From positions 62,001 through 126,000 of the forward strand of contig JNEU01000984.1 of NCBI GenBank assembly GCA_000697475.1: a DNA stretch of 64,000 bases. The letters run 5' to 3'. Position numbers and translations under genes: made by a program. Under the pieces are notes generated by a model. That model made no database searches. It saw only the letters and a list, made by a program, of their open reading frames with translations, and was not told the origin of the DNA. Of this stretch, positions 59,201-64,000 are shown in pieces. Each line of letters starts with the position of its first letter. The first letter of the stretch is position 1. This DNA is from Lichtheimia corymbifera B2541. Lineage: Eukaryota > Mucoromycota > Mucoromycetes > Mucorales > Lichtheimiaceae.

Positions 59201-62200
59201 CTCTCCCTTCGTGACCAACACAAGGATGATTTGGATAAGGTGCTCAATATTATCCTGTCACATGCCAAGGTGTCTAGCAAAAACAACCTCGTGCTCATTT
59301 TGCTTGACCTCATTTCGCCTGGTGTTGGTGGTGGTCTTGACAAGTTCTTTACACCAATTCTCAAACAGCTATCAGAGATTGATAGCCGCGCCACACAAAA
59401 AGTTGCACTCAAAGCACGCGAGCTGTTGATCCTATGTCAGTTGCCATCCTACGAGGAACGCCAGGGTCAAATGTTGCAAATCTTGAGAAACTCTGTCACT
59501 GAGAGTGTCTATGGTGGAGGAATTGAGATGCGTACGCCTAGCTATGATGCGATCAAGGACTTGGTCGATACCAAATTCAATGTCTTTGATGTGCTGCCCA
59601 ATTTTTTCTACCACGACGAACCCTACATTGCCCTCGCTGCTTTGGAAGTATATGCACGCCGTTCATATCATGCGTACAAGATTTTGGATGTGGCATACAA
59701 TTTGGAACATGCTCCTTATGTCGTTGCTTGGAAATTCCTTATGCAAACTGCCACTCGCAGTATCGACTCAAACAAGCGTATCGCCTCATACTCGGATTTG
59801 ACATTCTTGCTCAATAACACAGAAGAAGAGCCTGTACGTACAGGTGCCATGACAGCATGTCACTCGCTTGATGAAATGGAAAAAGAACTACCACGCATCC
59901 TTACTGCTTTTGAGGAAGAAGAGTTACCCGCAATGATGGCTGCTCGTGCTGGTGGTGCTACCAAGAAACCTGCTCGCATGGAAAATATTCTCAACATTGC
60001 CATCCGCAGCGAGACGACTCAAGATGATGCCTATTGGAAGCACAAGGTGGCTCAAGTGATCAAACAGCATAAGGATGCTTTCCGCCGTGCCCACCTTCGT
60101 CGTGTTACTATTGTGATTTGCCGTGCCAACCAATGGCCCGATTTCTACACATTCCGTGAGCGTGAAGATTACGTTGAAGACGAAACCATCCGCCATATTG
60201 AACCTGCCCTTGCCTATCAATTGGAGCTTGCACGTCTTTCCAACTTTGACATCAAGCCATGTTTCATTGAAAACCGACAAATGCACGTGTACTATGCGGT
60301 TGCCAAGGAAAATCCAAGTGATTGCCGCTTCTTTATTCGTGCATTAGTACGCCCAGGTCGTGTGAAAGATTCCATGCGTACAGCGGATTATTTGATATCT
60401 GAAAGTGATCGCTTGTTGACGGATATTTTGGATACATTGGAGATTGTCAGCCATGAGTACAAGAATTCCGATTGCAATCACTTGTTCATCAACTTTATTC
60501 CAACATTTGCTATTGAAGCTGACCAAGTGGAACACGCCCTCAAAGAATTTGTCGATCGTCATGGAAAACGTCTCTGGAAGCTACGTGTGACAGGAGCAGA
60601 GATTCGATTCAATATTCAGTCGCAGCGCGATGGCCCTGATGCACCTATCATTCCCATGCGCTTTACAGTCAACAACGTATCGGGTTATATTCTCAAAATG
60701 GATGCCTACCAAGTAGCCAAGACTGACAAGGGCACTTGGATTCACAAATCAGTGGGAAGTATTCCAGGAGCTATGCACATGCAACCTATCACCACCCCTT
60801 ACCCAACCAAAGAATGGCTTCAACCTCGTCGCTACAAGGCTCATCTCATGGGTACCACTTATGTGTACGATTTCCCTGAATTGTTCAAGCAAGCTATCCA
60901 TAATCAATGGATACAAGCGATCGCGCAGGATCCATCACTCAAGGAACCAAACCATGTGATCGAAGGCAAAGAGCTCGTGGTGGATGAGGAGGATGGCTCT
61001 ATCCAAGAAATTGACCGTGCTCCAGGAACCAATACAGTAGGCATGATTGCATGGTTATTGACATTGCGTACACCTGAATATCCCAAGGGTCGTCGTGTGG
61101 TGGTGATTGCGAATGATATCACTTTTAAGATTGGTTCATTTGGTGTGGCCGAGGATACCTTTTTTTACAAGGCGTCTGAGCTTGCTCGCAGTTTGGGTAT
61201 CCCTCGTATCTACTTGTCTGCCAATTCAGGTGCACGTATTGGTTTGGCTGATGAGCTCATTAGTCAGTTCAAGGCTGCGTGGAAGGATCCTGCGAATCCA
61301 GCTGCTGGCTTCAAGTATCTGTACCTGACCCCTGAGACGTATCAATCCATTGCCGCTCAGCAAAGCAACGGCCAAAAAAGTGTTAATGTCGAAGAGATTG
61401 AAGAAGACGGCGAAAAACGTTGCCGCATCATTGACGTTATTGGTTACAACGACGGCCTTGGTGTTGAAAATTTGCGAGGATCAGGTCTTATTGCAGGTGC
61501 TACATCTCGTGCTTATGATGATATTTTCACCATTACCTTGGTTACCTGTCGCTCAGTCGGTATCGGTGCCTATTTGGTGCGATTGGGTCAGCGTGCTGTG
61601 CAAAATGAAGGCCAACCTATTATCTTGACGGGTGCTCCAGCTCTCAACAAGGTGCTTGGTCGTGAAGTGTACACATCCAATTTGCAGCTTGGTGGCACAC
61701 AGATCATGTACAAGAATGGTGTATCGCATTTGACAGCTGAGAATGATCTCGAAGGCGTTGTCAAGATTGTACAATGGTTGTCATTTGTACCTGAAGTGCG
61801 TGATGCTCCTGTTGTTACTCGTATTGGTGCTGACCCTGTGGATCGTGAAATTGAATATATGCCACCCAAGGGTCCTTCTGATCCACGTTTGTTCTTGAAT
61901 GGCAAAGAAGAAGAAGGAGGTCGATGGTTATCAGGTTTCTTTGATCGCAACTCATTTGTGGAAACATTGAGTGGTTGGGCACGCACAGTGGTTACAGGTC
62001 GTGCACGCCTTGGTGGAATTCCTATGGGTGTTGTCGCTGTTGAAACACGCACAGTGGAAAACATTATTCCTGCCGATCCAGCAAATGCCGAGTCGACCGA
62101 ACAAGTCCTTATGGAAGCTGGTGGCGTTTGGTATCCCAATTCAGCATTCAAGACTGCACAAGCCATCAATGACTTTAACAAGGGTGAACAATTGCCATTG

Positions 62201-63091
62201 ATGATATTTGCCAATTGGCGTGGTTTCTCTGGTGGTCAACGTGACATGTACAATGAAGTACTCAAATATGGCGCCAAGATTGTTGATGCCCTTACCAACT
62301 ACAAGCAACCTGTGTTTGTGTACCTTATTCCTAATGGCGAGTTACGTGGCGGTGCATGGGTTGTTATCGATCCCACTATCAACGAGGATATGATGGAAAT
62401 GTATGCCGATAAGGAAGCACGTGGAGGTGTGCTTGAGCCTGAGGGTATTGTTGAGATCAAATATCGCAAGGCACAGCAATTAGCGACAATGGAACGACTT
62501 GATGAGCAATATGCAAGCCTGAAGCGACAACTTGAAGATCCTAGCAAGTCGACTGAAGAAAAGAACGATATCAAGAAGCAGTTAGAAGCACGTGAACAAG
62601 AATTGTTACCAGTGTACCAGCAAATTGCTATTCAGTTTGCCGACTTGCATGATCGTGCTGGTCGTATGGAAGCCAAAGGTGTTATTCGCAAACCACTCGA
62701 ATGGCGACATGCTCGACACTACTTTTATTGGCGCGTACGTCGTAGACTTGCCGAGGAGTACACTTTACGCAAGATCGTCAGTGCTACCAACAATCGCTTA
62801 CCTCGAGAGCAAATGTGCAACTTGATGAAGCAGTGGTTTGGTCAGGATAACAACAACGACACGAGCCAATGGGACAATGCTGATCGACAAGTTGCAGAGT
62901 GGTTCGATAACTACGCAACGCCCATTGAACAACGCATCAACAAGCTCAAGCGTGATACTACCAAGGAACAAGTTGTGCTGCTCGGTGCGATGGATCAAGA
63001 TGCTGTGATTGAAGGCTTTAGCAAGTTGATCGAAAACATGAGCCCAGAGGCACGCAAGGAAACTTTACGAAAGCTGGCTTCTCGCTTTTGA
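56229..63091 (+). CDS. ACC1: Acetyl-CoA carboxylase, multifunctional eukaryotic type
   Basis: Exons 56229-56265, 56322-56670, 56743-58486 and 58547-63091 give 2,224 residues, close to yeast Acc1 (2,233). The enzyme makes malonyl-CoA for fatty-acid synthesis. Biotin carboxylase: residues about 45-560, with [23 protein letters not shown] (ATP-binding glycine loop) and [16 protein letters not shown]. The biotinyl domain has EVMKMYM with the biotin lysine at about 713, split by the third intron right after the glutamate. The central region (about 800-1400) is the long non-catalytic domain. Carboxyltransferase: about 1480-2100, including [32 protein letters not shown] residues ([20 protein letters not shown]) and [15 protein letters not shown]. 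The first exon codes 12 residues. Everything expected is intact. Confidence 0.98.
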
Positions 63092-63619
63092 ATATAGTTG
63101 GTTACCCCCATTTACTCTATACATTCTATTCTCAATATAAACGAACATGTCGAATAACATATATGCGTGGTGATTATGACGAGCAATGTATGGAAAAATC
63201 GTAGCGTCTTTCTGATACAAAAATGCAAGCCAAGTCATCTGTGTGCACAGGAATTAGCTCAATATAAATATTTGCATACCCAATGTGAAAGGAAAAGCGG
63301 GAACATGTTCGGGAGAAGAAAATGCAGTAACACTACTTGGCATCGTACACGAAGGAAGGGTAAGCCATGATGACAGGTTCTTGCTTGTGGGAAAATGCAA
63401 CATGTACGTATTCAGCATGTCTTTGCACAGACAATGATCATCCGCTGGGTCGCTCCATCTAAAACGTAAAGGGTGTAGGAGTGTTGGCGTCATTTGGTGC
63501 TGCTGCTGTGAGATGCATGCATTACTATTTGTATACATACCAAACTCAGTGTATCATGCTGCTTATATATAAAGCAACACGTTACCAAGGCATCATCAAT
63601 TCTTTTGGCTCTTGCCATA
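63092..63619. other. Intergenic region between ACC1 and the terminal gene
   Basis: Holds the ACC1 3' UTR and the promoter of the next gene. No coding frame of note. Confidence 0.5.
63564..63573 (+). promoter_or_regulatory. TATA box of the terminal gene
   Basis: TATATATAAA lies 47 bases upstream of the ATG at 63620, a plausible TATA element in an otherwise non-repetitive stretch. Confidence 0.5.
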
Positions 63620-64000
63620 ATGGCACCAAAATACTCAGCTATCAACCACCCTCCTGACAATGACAATGAACGCCATCAGAGCCACCACCATATTGACCTT
63701 CCTGCTCTATTAAATGAAGCAGCAGAGACGGCACACACCATTGCAAAGTATGCATGGCTTTACAAGCTGCTTCGCTTTGCAAACGAATACACGCCTTTGC
63801 TTGATCGCCACGGTATCCCCGATCGACATGCAATCAAGAGGCTACTGACTAGGGTCGTATCGTGCTGTTGTTTTCTGTTCATTCTGATCATCGTTATTGT
63901 ATCGCTCGTTGTGTATTTCTTTGTCCATAGGGGTAATGATGGTAAGTGTTTTTCTCCCACATACTCCACTTTTAGCTCGCATGCTTATACACTAGCCTAT
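63620..64000 (+). CDS. First exon of a single-pass membrane protein (partial)
   Basis: An ATG at 63620 starts a frame that remains open to the window end. A strong donor (GTAAGT at 63942) suggests the first exon ends at 63941 in phase 1 after 107 codons. The N-terminal 80 residues are hydrophilic (MAPKYSAINHPPDNDNERHQ, then LLNEAAETAHTIAKYAWLYK and NEYTPLLDRHGIPDRHAIKR). A single hydrophobic segment, CCCFLFILIIVIVSLVVYFF, follows, then HRGNDG. This is the layout of a type II membrane protein whose main domain lies beyond the window. I do not recognise it. The TATA box upstream supports the start. Confidence 0.7.
   Translation, partial: MAPKYSAINHPPDNDNERHQSHHHIDLPALLNEAAETAHTIAKYAWLYKLLRFANEYTPLLDRHGIPDRHAIKRLLTRVVSCCCFLFILIIVIVSLVVYFFVHRGNDGKCFSPTYSTFSSHAYTLAY

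Overview
The window reads as nuclear DNA of an early-diverging filamentous fungus, most likely Mucoromycota (Mucorales-like). Most genes are split by short GT-AG introns, about 49-130 bases, often with CTAAC/CTGAC-like branch sites. Several internal exons are only 23-29 bases. Promoters carry pyrimidine-rich tracts, and the genes are standard fungal housekeeping genes using the standard code. I cannot name the species. No rRNA, tRNA, CRISPR array or intact transposase was recognised. Gene models below were spliced by hand, and reading phase was checked at every junction.

0-13.4 kb: the 3' end of an unknown gene; a decayed nuclease/transposase-like locus; an MMT-type mitochondrial CDF metal transporter divergent from a steroid 5-alpha-reductase family protein; a five-repeat Myb/SANT protein with a mitochondrial-type leader, divergent from an F-box/LRR protein; a Sec4/Rab8 GTPase; a Golgi-type O-fucosyltransferase-like protein; a two-domain FEX fluoride exporter; and a GNAT acetyltransferase.

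13.8-30.8 kb: a small basic exon; the plasma-membrane H+-ATPase PMA1; an 80-residue mitochondrial-type protein; the Dsc3-like subunit of the DSC ubiquitin ligase; release factor eRF1 with a frameshifted relic behind it; an aldo-keto reductase; a BAP31/Yet ER protein; and TFIIF beta.

31.5-44.2 kb: a small hypothetical with a coding-like tail beyond its stop; a polytopic membrane protein; a rhomboid with altered active-site residues; Cu/Zn SOD; a coiled-coil/proline-rich protein; a secreted RlpA-like double-psi beta-barrel protein; and two unrecognised plus-strand genes.

44.2-47.7 kb is the accessory part: nested near-perfect inverted repeats and diverged repeat units, gene-free as far as I can see. 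47.7-64 kb returns to core genes: peroxisomal 3-ketoacyl-CoA thiolase (PTS2), a two-finger GATA factor with a 3 kb upstream region and a short upstream ORF, a small coiled-coil protein, the complete 2,224-residue acetyl-CoA carboxylase, and the first exon of a membrane protein cut by the window end.

Functionally the set mixes lipid metabolism (ACC1, thiolase, reductase, DSC/sterol sensing), ion homeostasis (PMA1, FEX, MMT), secretion (Rab8, BAP31, fucosyltransferase) and transcription/translation (TFIIF, GATA, eRF1). I see no functional clustering beyond shared divergent promoters.
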